Assembly (NCBI GenBank): GCA_026184295.1
Contig: JAHCJK010000033.1
Location: 1-39,075, forward strand
DNA: 39,075 bases
Direction: 5' to 3'
From: Planctomycetota bacterium
GTDB lineage: Bacteria > Planctomycetota > SZUA-567 > H5-PLA8
Part shown: piece after piece, positions 17,244 through 24,318 of the stretch
How the letters are laid out: every line of letters begins with the position of its first letter
Numbering within the stretch: the stretch's first letter is position 1
The notes under the pieces: generated by a model
What the model was told of the DNA's origin: nothing
Database searches by the model: none
Seen by the model: the letters and a program-made list of their open reading frames with translations, nothing else
Made by a program: the position numbers and the translations under genes

Positions 17244-17423
17244 CCCCAGGCCGCGCAGTCGGTTGTTCGACGCAAAAACTCTCTAGAAATCTTGGCTCTG
17301 CGGGCGCTTTTTTGCTCCACCGCACGCCGTGTTTTGCCGATCTCTCCTTATTAGGCAGCCCAGCGGTCTGGGCGGCCTTCCATCCATCGAAAAATTGCCG
17401 CAGGTTCAGGAGAGGGGCGGGCT

Positions 17424-18335
17424 ATGAAACGGGACGCGCGGATCGGGTTGGCTGTGGTGCTGGTGCTGGGGCTTTCCGTCACCCTGCTGGTGGCGCGCGC
17501 GCTGCACCGCCACGCCAACGAGGAAGAAGCCCGGGCCGCCGCGCCTGCCGAACACGCGCCCGACCTGAGCGCCGAACAGGAATCGCCCGCCGCCGGGCCC
17601 ACGCAGGACATCGGCGAACAGAGCCAGTGGCAGGAGGTCGATCGTTTCGCCAACGGCCGGCCCAACGGCGCGAACGCCGACCAGCCCGGCATGACCAACC
17701 CGGCGCCCGGCAACACGGCCAGCAACAACACCGCGACCGGCTTCAACAATCCGCAGCCCGGCTCTTCGAATACTGCCAACACCACGCCGACCGGCTCCAG
17801 CCGCGCCGACGTGGTCGATGTGCCCGCCGACCCGAACGGCATGCGCGTCCCGGCCTCGAACAACACCTACATCGGCGAACCCAACGCGGGCGACCTGAAC
17901 GTGCACGGCCAGCCCCCGGCGGTGCCCGAACCGCAGACCTACACTGTGGTGGGCGGCGACAACCCGTACAAGATCTCGGCCAAGCTCTTCGGCGACGGCA
18001 AGTACGCGCGCAAGCTGATGGACGCGAACCCCGGCGTCGATCCGAACCGCCTCAAGATCGGCCAGAAGCTGAAGGTCCCCGCGATTCAGGGCGTGGAAGC
18101 GCAGCCCGTCACGGCCTCGAGCACCGCGGCCGTGCCTTCGCCGGCGCCCGGCGTCCCGGCCGGAGCCGCCACGACCTACACCGTCAAGAACGGCGACACG
18201 CTGGCCGCGATCGCCAAGAACCAGCTCGGCAGCTCGGGACCGAAGACGATTCAGAAGATCCTCGACGCGAACCCCGGCACCGACCCGCGCAGGCTCAAGG
18301 TCGGCGCGATCCTGAAGATTCCCGCCGCGCAGTAA
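17424..18335 (+). CDS. membrane-anchored protein with two LysM domains
   Basis: N-terminal signal anchor (residues 7-26, IGLAVVLVLGLSVTLLVARA), then an about 140-residue low-complexity linker rich in Asn, Pro, Gly and Thr (NTASNNTATGFNNPQPG and similar), then two LysM domains. The first is near residues 172-213 (YTVVGGDNPYKISAKLFGDG ... NRLKIGQKLKVP), the second near 252-301 (YTVKNGDTLAAIAKNQLG ... RRLKVGAILKIP). LysM binds peptidoglycan or chitin GlcNAc chains, so the protein should tether to the cell wall. The ATG follows an AGGAGAGG ribosome site. A terminator follows, so it is probably monocistronic. The Asn-rich linker differs in composition from neighbouring proteins. Confidence 0.9.
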   Translation: MKRDARIGLAVVLVLGLSVTLLVARALHRHANEEEARAAAPAEHAPDLSAEQESPAAGPTQDIGEQSQWQEVDRFANGRPNGANADQPGMTNPAPGNTASNNTATGFNNPQPGSSNTANTTPTGSSRADVVDVPADPNGMRVPASNNTYIGEPNAGDLNVHGQPPAVPEPQTYTVVGGDNPYKISAKLFGDGKYARKLMDANPGVDPNRLKIGQKLKVPAIQGVEAQPVTASSTAAVPSPAPGVPAGAATTYTVKNGDTLAAIAKNQLGSSGPKTIQKILDANPGTDPRRLKVGAILKIPAAQ

Positions 18336-18357
18336 GCCCGGCGCACGCCCTGACACG

Positions 18358-18384
18358 AACGCCCTCGCTTGCGAGGGCGTTTTT
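18358..18384 (+). terminator. intrinsic terminator of the LysM gene
   Basis: Stem AACGCCCTCGC / GCGAGGGCGTT (11 bp) with a TT turn, the T tract running 18380-18384. It lies 23 bases after the LysM stop codon. Confidence 0.9.
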
Positions 18385-18411
18385 GTTGGCGCCGGCCGCC
18401 GGCGGCCCGCC

Positions 18412-18439
18412 TTGAAGATCGGCCTCGATCCACTACTAT
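18412..18439 (+). promoter_or_regulatory. candidate sigma-70 promoter of dapF
   Basis: TTGAAG (18412-18417), a 16-base spacer and TACTAT (18434-18439), about 68 bases before the dapF start and just after the LysM terminator. The spacing is slightly short and the -35 box is partial. Confidence 0.45.
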
Positions 18440-18506
18440 AAAGGTGTCTGGCCGGCGCCGGTTTCGAACGGCCGCGCGGGTCCGAACCTTTCAGAGGAGT
18501 ACGCCT

Positions 18507-19340
18507 TTGCGCATCGTCAACGTGATCAAGATGTCCGGGACCGGCAACGACTTTCTCATGGTCGATAACTGGGACGGGAAGTTCGCCGAGGCCGACCTGC
18601 CGAAGCTGACCAAGAGCGCCAGCGTGCGCCGCGTCAGCGCCGGCGCCGACGGCGTGATCTTTCTCGAGAAAGCCAAGGCCCCCGGGCACGACTACAAGAT
18701 GCGCATCGTCAATGCCGACGGCAGCGAGGCCGAGATGTGCGGGAACGGCTCGCGCTGCATCGCCGTCTTCGCGAACTTGCTCGGGCGCGCGGGCCTGAAG
18801 CAGACCATCGAGACCCTCGCCGGGACCCTGAACGCCGAAGTCTCCGAGAACGGCCGCGCCGCCAAGGTGCAGCTCTCGCAGCCCAACGCGCTGGAGATGA
18901 AGGAAGGCGTGGACGTCCTCGGCGTCAAGACCGACCTCTGCTTTATCAACACCGGCGTGCCGCACGCGATCGAGTTCGTGAAGGACGTGGCCGCGGTGGA
19001 CGTGAAGGGGCGCGGCGCGGCGATCCGCTACCACGAAGTCTTCAAGCCCAAGGGCACCAACGCGAACTTCGTTCAGGTGCTGGGCCAGAACGAGATCAAG
19101 CTGCGCACGTACGAACGCGGCGTCGAAGACGAGACGCTCGCCTGCGGCACGGGCGCGACCGCGAGCGCCATCAGCGCGGCGCTGGTGCACGGCCTGACCG
19201 CGCCGGTAAAGGTGCACGTGGCCAGCGGCGACGTGCTGACGATCCACTTCAATCCCGACGCCGTGAAGAAGAGCAGCGACCGCCCGTACCTGGAAGGCGC
19301 GGTCCGCACGGTCTACAAGGGCGAGTACTACTGGGAGTAG
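18507..19340 (+). CDS. dapF: diaminopimelate epimerase
   Basis: Interconverts LL- and meso-diaminopimelate for lysine and peptidoglycan synthesis. Both catalytic cysteines are present: C78 in MCGNGSRC and C213 in ACGTGATA. Other marks are GTGNDFLMVD at the N-terminus, DGSEAEMCGN, NTGVPHAIEFV and GTNANFVQ. The start is TTG at 18507, seven bases after AGAGGAG; the frame upstream of it has no family similarity. The length of 277 aa is normal. It stands alone between the LysM terminator and a convergent membrane-protein gene; dapA, dapB and lysA are not in the window. Confidence 0.96.
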   Translation: MRIVNVIKMSGTGNDFLMVDNWDGKFAEADLPKLTKSASVRRVSAGADGVIFLEKAKAPGHDYKMRIVNADGSEAEMCGNGSRCIAVFANLLGRAGLKQTIETLAGTLNAEVSENGRAAKVQLSQPNALEMKEGVDVLGVKTDLCFINTGVPHAIEFVKDVAAVDVKGRGAAIRYHEVFKPKGTNANFVQVLGQNEIKLRTYERGVEDETLACGTGATASAISAALVHGLTAPVKVHVASGDVLTIHFNPDAVKKSSDRPYLEGAVRTVYKGEYYWE

Positions 19341-19561
19341 CGGGTCTTTTCTCACCGCAGAGGACGCAGCGTGCGCGGAGAACGGCGCGAACGGCCTACC
19401 CACCACGCAGCGATGCGACCTGCGTAGTTCAAATCCTCCAACGCTTCGGCGCTTGTAGATTCGAGCCGTTCGCGGGTGCCACGCCACGAAGTGGGGTGCG
19501 GGCGCCGCGCGGCGGTCGTGCCCACGAACAGCACTCCCAGTCCTTCCCACCCGTTTAGCGT

Positions 19562-20071
19562 TTAGCTCCCGGCCTTCGCCTTCAACTTTTTAATGCTTAG
19601 CCACACGCCGGCGGCGAAGAAGGGCGTGCCGAGGCCGAAGAGCAGCGCGGTGACGAGATGGCTTGGGCCGTCCAGGAGCGCGCCCACCAGGTAGAACAGG
19701 CCCAAGAGCATGCTCACGAAGCTCGGCAGGAAGCTCCAGCCGAGCGCCACCAGGCCCAGCCGCCGCGAAGGATTCGTTACCTTCAGGCTCACCGCCCAGC
19801 CGATGCCCAGGATCGTTCCGAAGAAGAACGGGAAGAGCCCCACGAGAAATAAACAACCGGTGGCGAGCGCCGCCTGCGACGGCCGGATCGCGCCGGTGCT
19901 TTGCAGATGCTGCGAGAGCAACCCCGAAGGCAGCGTGGCCACCGAGAGCGTCAGCAGAAGTTCCAGCAGCGAGATGCGGTACGACTTCACCAGCACGAAG
20001 ACCAGCACGCCCACGATCACGGCCAAAAAGGCCCCGGCGCACGCCAGGGGAAAGATACCGCCGTCGGACAT
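19562..20071 (-). CDS. uncharacterised four-helix membrane protein
   Basis: A 169 aa protein with four or five hydrophobic segments (PLACAGAFLAVIVGVLVFVLV, LLELLLTLSVATLPSGLL, LATGCLFLVGLFPFFFGTIL, VSMLLGLFYLVGALL, ALLFGLGTPFFAAGVWL) and a short basic tail (KKLKAKAGS). I recognise no family. It is convergent with dapF and divergent from the TIM-barrel pair. The 221 bases between it and dapF contain a CACCGCAGAGGACGCAG stretch of a kind scattered in many genomes, and no gene. Confidence 0.75.
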   Translation of the reverse strand: MSDGGIFPLACAGAFLAVIVGVLVFVLVKSYRISLLELLLTLSVATLPSGLLSQHLQSTGAIRPSQAALATGCLFLVGLFPFFFGTILGIGWAVSLKVTNPSRRLGLVALGWSFLPSFVSMLLGLFYLVGALLDGPSHLVTALLFGLGTPFFAAGVWLSIKKLKAKAGS

Positions 20072-20172
20072 GCCGGACCTCCGATTGCGCGTTGAAGCCG
20101 CGCGCCCCTGCGCTATATTTCGTTTCGAAAGCCACAGCTTTCAAAACATAACCCAGTCTAAAGGAGCCCCCC

Positions 20173-21027
20173 ATGCCGTTCAAATTCTGCGGATTCGCCG
20201 ACGAGGCCGGGAAGACGCTGGCCGAACAGATCGCGGTGACGAAGGAACTCGGCTGGACGGGGCTCGAGATCCGCCTGCTGGAAGGCAAGAACTTCTGCGA
20301 CCTCGACGACGACACGTTCTACGGCGCGTACGACACGATCAACGCGAACGGGATCAAGGTCGTCGGGTTCGGCTCGCAGATCGCCAACTGGTCGCGCCCG
20401 ATCACGACGGACTTCCAGAAGGACGTGGACGAACTGAAGCGCAACATCCCGCGCATGAACCGCGTCGGCGCGAAGCTGATCCGCGTCATGAGCTACCCCA
20501 ACGCGAAGGAAGCCCCCTGGGCCGAATGGGACTGGAAGAAGGAAGTCTTCCGCCGCCTGCAGAAGCTGGCCAAGATCGCGGAAGACGGCGGCGTGATCCT
20601 GGCGCACGAAAACTGCAACGGCTACGGCGGCATCGGGCCGAAGCAGGCGCTGGAACTCGTCGCGGAAGTGAACAGCCCCGCCTTCAAGCTCATCATCGAC
20701 ACCGGCAACACCACCCTGCACGACCAGTGCCAGGAAGCGACCTGGGAATACTACAAGCAGACCGTCGAGCACACGATTCACGTGCACGTGAAGGCCGGCA
20801 AGCCCGGGCCCGACGGCAAGTTCGTGACCTGCTACCCCGACGAAGACCCGGTGCAGGCGCGGATTTTCGGCGACCTGAAGAAGCGCGGCTACGATGGCTG
20901 GCTGAGCATCGAGCCGCACTTGGCCGCCGCGGTGCACGCGGGCCAGGACGTCGTCGATCCCAAGAAGAACGCCGCGATCTTCGTCGATTACGGCCGCCGC
21001 CTGATGAAGATCGTCGCCGAGCTGTAA
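20173..21027 (+). CDS. sugar phosphate isomerase/epimerase family TIM-barrel protein
   Basis: Xylose-isomerase-like TIM barrel (AP endonuclease family 2), 284 aa. Strand and metal-ligand segments are visible: GFADEAGKTLAEQIAVTKEL, GLEIRLLEG, AKLIRVMSY, GGVILAHENCNGYGG (Glu ligand), KLIIDTGNT (Asp/Asn), EHTIHVHVKAG (His) and GWLSIEPHL (Glu). These residues typically bind a divalent metal for keto-aldose isomerisation or epimerisation; the substrate cannot be read from sequence. AAAGGAG precedes the ATG. It heads a pair with the next TIM barrel on the same strand, 126 bases apart. Confidence 0.88.
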   Translation: MPFKFCGFADEAGKTLAEQIAVTKELGWTGLEIRLLEGKNFCDLDDDTFYGAYDTINANGIKVVGFGSQIANWSRPITTDFQKDVDELKRNIPRMNRVGAKLIRVMSYPNAKEAPWAEWDWKKEVFRRLQKLAKIAEDGGVILAHENCNGYGGIGPKQALELVAEVNSPAFKLIIDTGNTTLHDQCQEATWEYYKQTVEHTIHVHVKAGKPGPDGKFVTCYPDEDPVQARIFGDLKKRGYDGWLSIEPHLAAAVHAGQDVVDPKKNAAIFVDYGRRLMKIVAEL

Positions 21028-21153
21028 GCGCGCCGGCCGCCTGCGCGGTCCAGACCTTGCCAAGCGCCGCGCGTCCCGCCAAGCTGGCGCGCGTAGGTCC
21101 GTGCCGCACCGGAACCGTGCCGCGAAACGTGCCGCGAACCGCGGAGGCCCCGC

Positions 21154-22023
21154 ATGCCCGCGCAACTGACGATGCTCAACGCGATGGCCAACCGCGACTT
21201 CGAACAGTCGCTGGCGAAGCACGCCGCGTGGAACCTGCGCTGGCTCGACCTGAAGGACCGCATCTTCGAGAAGCTGATCACCGACCTGACGCTCGAGGAG
21301 GCCCGCCGCGCGAAGGCGCTGATCGACGCGCGCGGCCTGCGCGTTTACTGCCTCTCGACGCTGCTCTTCGCCGACAAGGTGGAGAAGGGGGAGGAACACT
21401 TCCGCGCGCGGCACCTCGCGCCGGTCGCGCACACGCTGGAACTGGCCCGAATCCTGCAACCCGTCTACGTGCGGCTGATCGCGGCGCAATCGGCGGAACG
21501 ATCCACCTTCGCCAACAGCGCGCAGTTCGTGGCCGAGCGCCATCCGTGGCTCTTCGAGTGCTACCGCGAAGCGATCGACGCGATCCACGCCGCGGGCTTC
21601 AAGACCGCGATCGAGAACGAGATCGACGGGAGCCTCTTCGCGCATCCGCTGGAAGTGATCGACTTCTTCGAGGCGCTCGACCGCGACGGCAAGGCCGTCT
21701 TTACCTGGGACGTGCAGAATTTCTGGGAACAGGGCACCTTCCCGACGCTGCAAGTCTACGAGGCGCTGCGCCCGCTGATCGGCTTCTACCATTTGAAGGG
21801 CGGGCAGACCGACGGCGTCTCGAACACGCTTGCGTGGCGCACGTGCCTGGAGGACGCCTCGTGGCCGGTCGCGGAGATCACGCGGCGCGTGGTGGCCGAC
21901 GGCGTGAGCCCCGTGATCTGCCTCAACCCGTCGCACGGGAAGCCGAAGCCCGGCTACGACTACGCGAACACGGTGGAGCGCGACCTGGCGTTTATCCGCC
22001 GCGCGGTGCCGGGCGTGGAATAG
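21154..22023 (+). CDS. second sugar phosphate isomerase/epimerase family protein
   Basis: A 289 aa xylose-isomerase-like TIM barrel, only distantly related to its neighbour. Segments: NLRWLDLKDRIFEK, ARGLRVYCLSTLLF, QPVYVRLIAAQ, AIHAAGFKTAIENEIDGSLF (Glu ligand), GKAVFTWDVQNFWEQG (Asp), IGFYHLKGGQTDG (His). Its C-terminus ends at GVSPVICLNPSHGKP, where the usual final metal Glu is not obvious, so the active site may be altered. GGAGG lies upstream of the ATG. It probably forms an operon with the preceding isomerase. Confidence 0.83.
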   Translation: MPAQLTMLNAMANRDFEQSLAKHAAWNLRWLDLKDRIFEKLITDLTLEEARRAKALIDARGLRVYCLSTLLFADKVEKGEEHFRARHLAPVAHTLELARILQPVYVRLIAAQSAERSTFANSAQFVAERHPWLFECYREAIDAIHAAGFKTAIENEIDGSLFAHPLEVIDFFEALDRDGKAVFTWDVQNFWEQGTFPTLQVYEALRPLIGFYHLKGGQTDGVSNTLAWRTCLEDASWPVAEITRRVVADGVSPVICLNPSHGKPKPGYDYANTVERDLAFIRRAVPGVE

Positions 22024-22056
22024 CTTCGCGAAGGACCTGGGAAGAGGACGGACGCG

Positions 22057-22836
22057 CTACTTCCAGGTGGCCTCGTAGATCTTCTTCTCGGCGTCCTTGG
22101 GCTTCTCGCCCACGTTCATGAAGACCGATTTGCCTTCCTTGGAATAGAACGTGAAGAAGTCGAGCAGGCGCGCGCCTTCCTTGCCCGCGCGAATGTCGTG
22201 GACGTTGTCGCGCGTGCGCGAAAGGTGCGAGCTGCGGCCGGGCGTGAGCGTGCGCGATCCCGTCTCGCGGATTTCGAAGGACTTCCCCGCCGGCGGCACC
22301 GGGTTGTCGCCCTGAATCTTGAAGCTGCGCACCTGCGCCTCGCCAGCCACGGAACTCAGCACGCCGATGTAGTCGCGGTGATCGTGGAAGGGCAGCGCGG
22401 CGTTCGCTTCGAGTTTGAACTGCACGACCACGAAGGGCATCTTGCGCAGGTGTTCCACGGCGGCGACCGCACGCTTGGGCGCAAACGTGCCGTCGGGGGC
22501 CTTGTCCAGACGGGCGACCAGCGACGCGAGCTGCAGCAGGTAGGCTTCCTCGTTCGGCTTCTTCTGCTTCACCAGATGCTCGGCCATCGGCAGGGCTTCC
22601 TTCAGCAGCGCATCCCAGGCCAGGTCGCCTTCGGGGGCGCTCAGGGCCGCGCCGTCTTCCGCGGCGGCGCGCTGCGGCCAGCCCAGGCATAGGGAAGCCA
22701 GCGCGCCCAGCGAAAGGAGCACGACCTCGCGGCGTTCGACGGTCACGCCCTCGGCCACTTCGGCGCCGGGGCGTTCGTCCGCGTCCAATGAGGCATCCGT
22801 GGCTTCGGAGATGGGGCGATCGTGGAACCAGCTCAT
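22057..22836 (-). CDS. exported cupin related to thiol dioxygenases (PCO/ADO type)
   Basis: Residues about 137-232 match the cupin of plant cysteine oxidases and 2-aminoethanethiol dioxygenase: LEANAALPFHDHRDYIGVL with H151 and H153, then the third iron ligand in RDNVHDIRAG (H213). This is a three-His non-haem iron site that would oxidise a free thiol to sulfinic acid. Before it lies a twin-arginine-like hydrophobic segment (ERREVVLLSLGALASLCLGW, residues 34-53), preceded by about 30 acidic residues, suggesting export or membrane anchoring, which is unusual for this family. It is convergent with the isomerase pair. Substrate unknown. Confidence 0.75.
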   Translation of the reverse strand: MSWFHDRPISEATDASLDADERPGAEVAEGVTVERREVVLLSLGALASLCLGWPQRAAAEDGAALSAPEGDLAWDALLKEALPMAEHLVKQKKPNEEAYLLQLASLVARLDKAPDGTFAPKRAVAAVEHLRKMPFVVVQFKLEANAALPFHDHRDYIGVLSSVAGEAQVRSFKIQGDNPVPPAGKSFEIRETGSRTLTPGRSSHLSRTRDNVHDIRAGKEGARLLDFFTFYSKEGKSVFMNVGEKPKDAEKKIYEATWK

Positions 22837-22881
22837 GGCGCGGCCCTCCAGGAAACCAGCAGCGTACGGAAGAAGGGGTTC

Positions 22882-22895
22882 TATAACCAGTTATA
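22882..22895. promoter_or_regulatory. candidate operator palindrome
   Basis: TATAAC-CA-GTTATA is a perfect 6-bp-arm inverted repeat, 46 bases upstream of the exported cupin gene and embedded in an AT-rich patch. No regulator can be assigned. Confidence 0.4.
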
Positions 22896-23027
22896 AGAAT
22901 AAAAAATCCAGGCCGAGCCGTCGCCGTGTGCGCCGGAGTCGGCTCCTAACGCGTGGTTTGGGTCGGATACCGAGGTCATGGCGAGTCGTTACATAAACTA
23001 AATCAATGTGTTATGACTATATTAAAT

Positions 23028-23058
23028 ACATGCATGTTAATACTGATTACATGCATGT
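23028..23058. promoter_or_regulatory. twin operators ACATGCATGT, 21 bp apart
   Basis: The self-complementary decamer ACATGCATGT occurs at 23028-23037 and again at 23049-23058. The centre-to-centre distance is exactly 21 bp, two helical turns. They lie in an AT-rich promoter region immediately before the GntR/LacI-type regulator (ATG 23077, GGAG at 23071-23074), as expected for autoregulation by a dimer pair. Confidence 0.75.
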
Positions 23059-23076
23059 TTTGGTGTATACGGAGAT

Positions 23077-24318
23077 ATGAAGAAGCACCCGGACCTCCGC
23101 GCGCCCAAGCACGTCCGCATCCGCGAACTTCTGCGCGAGCGCATCGCCGAGGGCACGTATCCACCGGGGTCGCGCCTGCCCACCGAAAGCGAACTGCCGA
23201 AACAACTGCGCGTCAGTTCCACGACGGTGATCCGGGCGTTGAACGACCTGGCGCGCGAGGGCCTGATCGTGCGGCGGAGGCGCAGCGGTTCGTACGTCGC
23301 CGACCCGAACCGGAAGCCGCTGATCCCGGGGCGCCACCTGCGCGTCGGCGTGCTGGCGAATCATTCCGTGATGCCGGACTGGCGCTTCACGAGCAGTTTT
23401 CACCGCAGCCTGCTGGCGGGGCTGATGGAACGCTGGCACGTCCGCGTGCCGGGCCGTTCCGCGCCGGCGGGCGACGCCGATCCCACGCGCATGACCTGGC
23501 AGGAACCCGCCCGCGGGATCACGTTGGATTTTATCGGCGAAGAGATGGCCGCGCGGCGCATGCATCCGTCCATGGCGGTGGTGCGCGAAGGCCGCTACGA
23601 CGCCCTCGTCACGCTCGGCATCGTTGAGGACGGCTTCCTGGCCGGACTCTCCGAACTGGGCACTCCGCTGGTGCTCGTGGATAACCCCGGCGACCGCTTT
23701 TCCGACGTGGCCGACCAGGTCTACTTCGATCCGCTGCCCGGCTTTCGCAAGGCCATCGCGCATCTGGCGGCGCGGGGCGCGCGCCGTTTTCACTTCGTGG
23801 GCGGGCTGCTGCGGAAGCCGGACGAGTCGTTCGCTTCCTTTCTCGCCAGCCCGGACCGCTTCAAGCCCGAGCGCGGGCGCTTCGACCCCGACGGCCTGCT
23901 GCGCCTGAGCGCCTATCGGCAGGTGCTCTTCGAACAGGGCCTGCCGGTCTCGGAAAAGGGCGTCCACTTTACCTGGGTGGACAAGCGCCACTTCGCGGAC
24001 CTGGCGAAGGAACTCGCCGCGCGCCCGGAGCCCGAACGCCCCGACGCGGTGGTCTGCCACAGCGTGATGCAGGCGCAGGGCATGATCGAAATCTTCGCCG
24101 AGCGCGGCCTGCCGCTGCTCGGCGCGGGCGTGACCGACGAAGGCTACCTGGGGCCGGCGCTGCCGGTCCACGCCAGCGGGCGCGCGATGGGACACACGGC
24201 GGCCTCGCTGCTGCTCTGGAAGCTGCAACAGCCCGACCGGCCGCCGCTGCGCGTGGGCGTGCCGACCTCGGCGCCGGCCGCGCAGGCGGACAGCTTGGGC
24301 CAAGGAGTTCGACCATGA
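23077..24318 (+). CDS. GntR-type wHTH transcription regulator with LacI/GalR-like sensor domain
   Basis: The N-terminal 76 residues are a GntR winged helix (VRIRELLRERIAEGTYPPGS RLPTESELPKQ LRVSSTTVIRALNDL, wing RRRRSGSYVAD). From about residue 88 (LRVGVLANHS) to the C-terminus is a periplasmic-binding-protein-like sugar sensor of the LacI/GalR type (VVREGRYDALVTLG, GTPLVLVDNPG, RRFHFVGGLLRKPDESF, AVVCHSVMQAQGM). This GntR/LacI hybrid is typical of AraR-like regulators of carbohydrate genes. The stop codon overlaps the next start by 4 bases (ATGA), so it controls, and is coupled to, the NHL protein. Twin ACATGCATGT sites upstream are the probable operators. Confidence 0.9.
   Translation: MKKHPDLRAPKHVRIRELLRERIAEGTYPPGSRLPTESELPKQLRVSSTTVIRALNDLAREGLIVRRRRSGSYVADPNRKPLIPGRHLRVGVLANHSVMPDWRFTSSFHRSLLAGLMERWHVRVPGRSAPAGDADPTRMTWQEPARGITLDFIGEEMAARRMHPSMAVVREGRYDALVTLGIVEDGFLAGLSELGTPLVLVDNPGDRFSDVADQVYFDPLPGFRKAIAHLAARGARRFHFVGGLLRKPDESFASFLASPDRFKPERGRFDPDGLLRLSAYRQVLFEQGLPVSEKGVHFTWVDKRHFADLAKELAARPEPERPDAVVCHSVMQAQGMIEIFAERGLPLLGAGVTDEGYLGPALPVHASGRAMGHTAASLLLWKLQQPDRPPLRVGVPTSAPAAQADSLGQGVRP

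Noticed and set aside
19425..19450. tRNA T-arm-like GTTCAAATCC
   Set aside because: The flanking bases do not form a T stem, acceptor or D arm.
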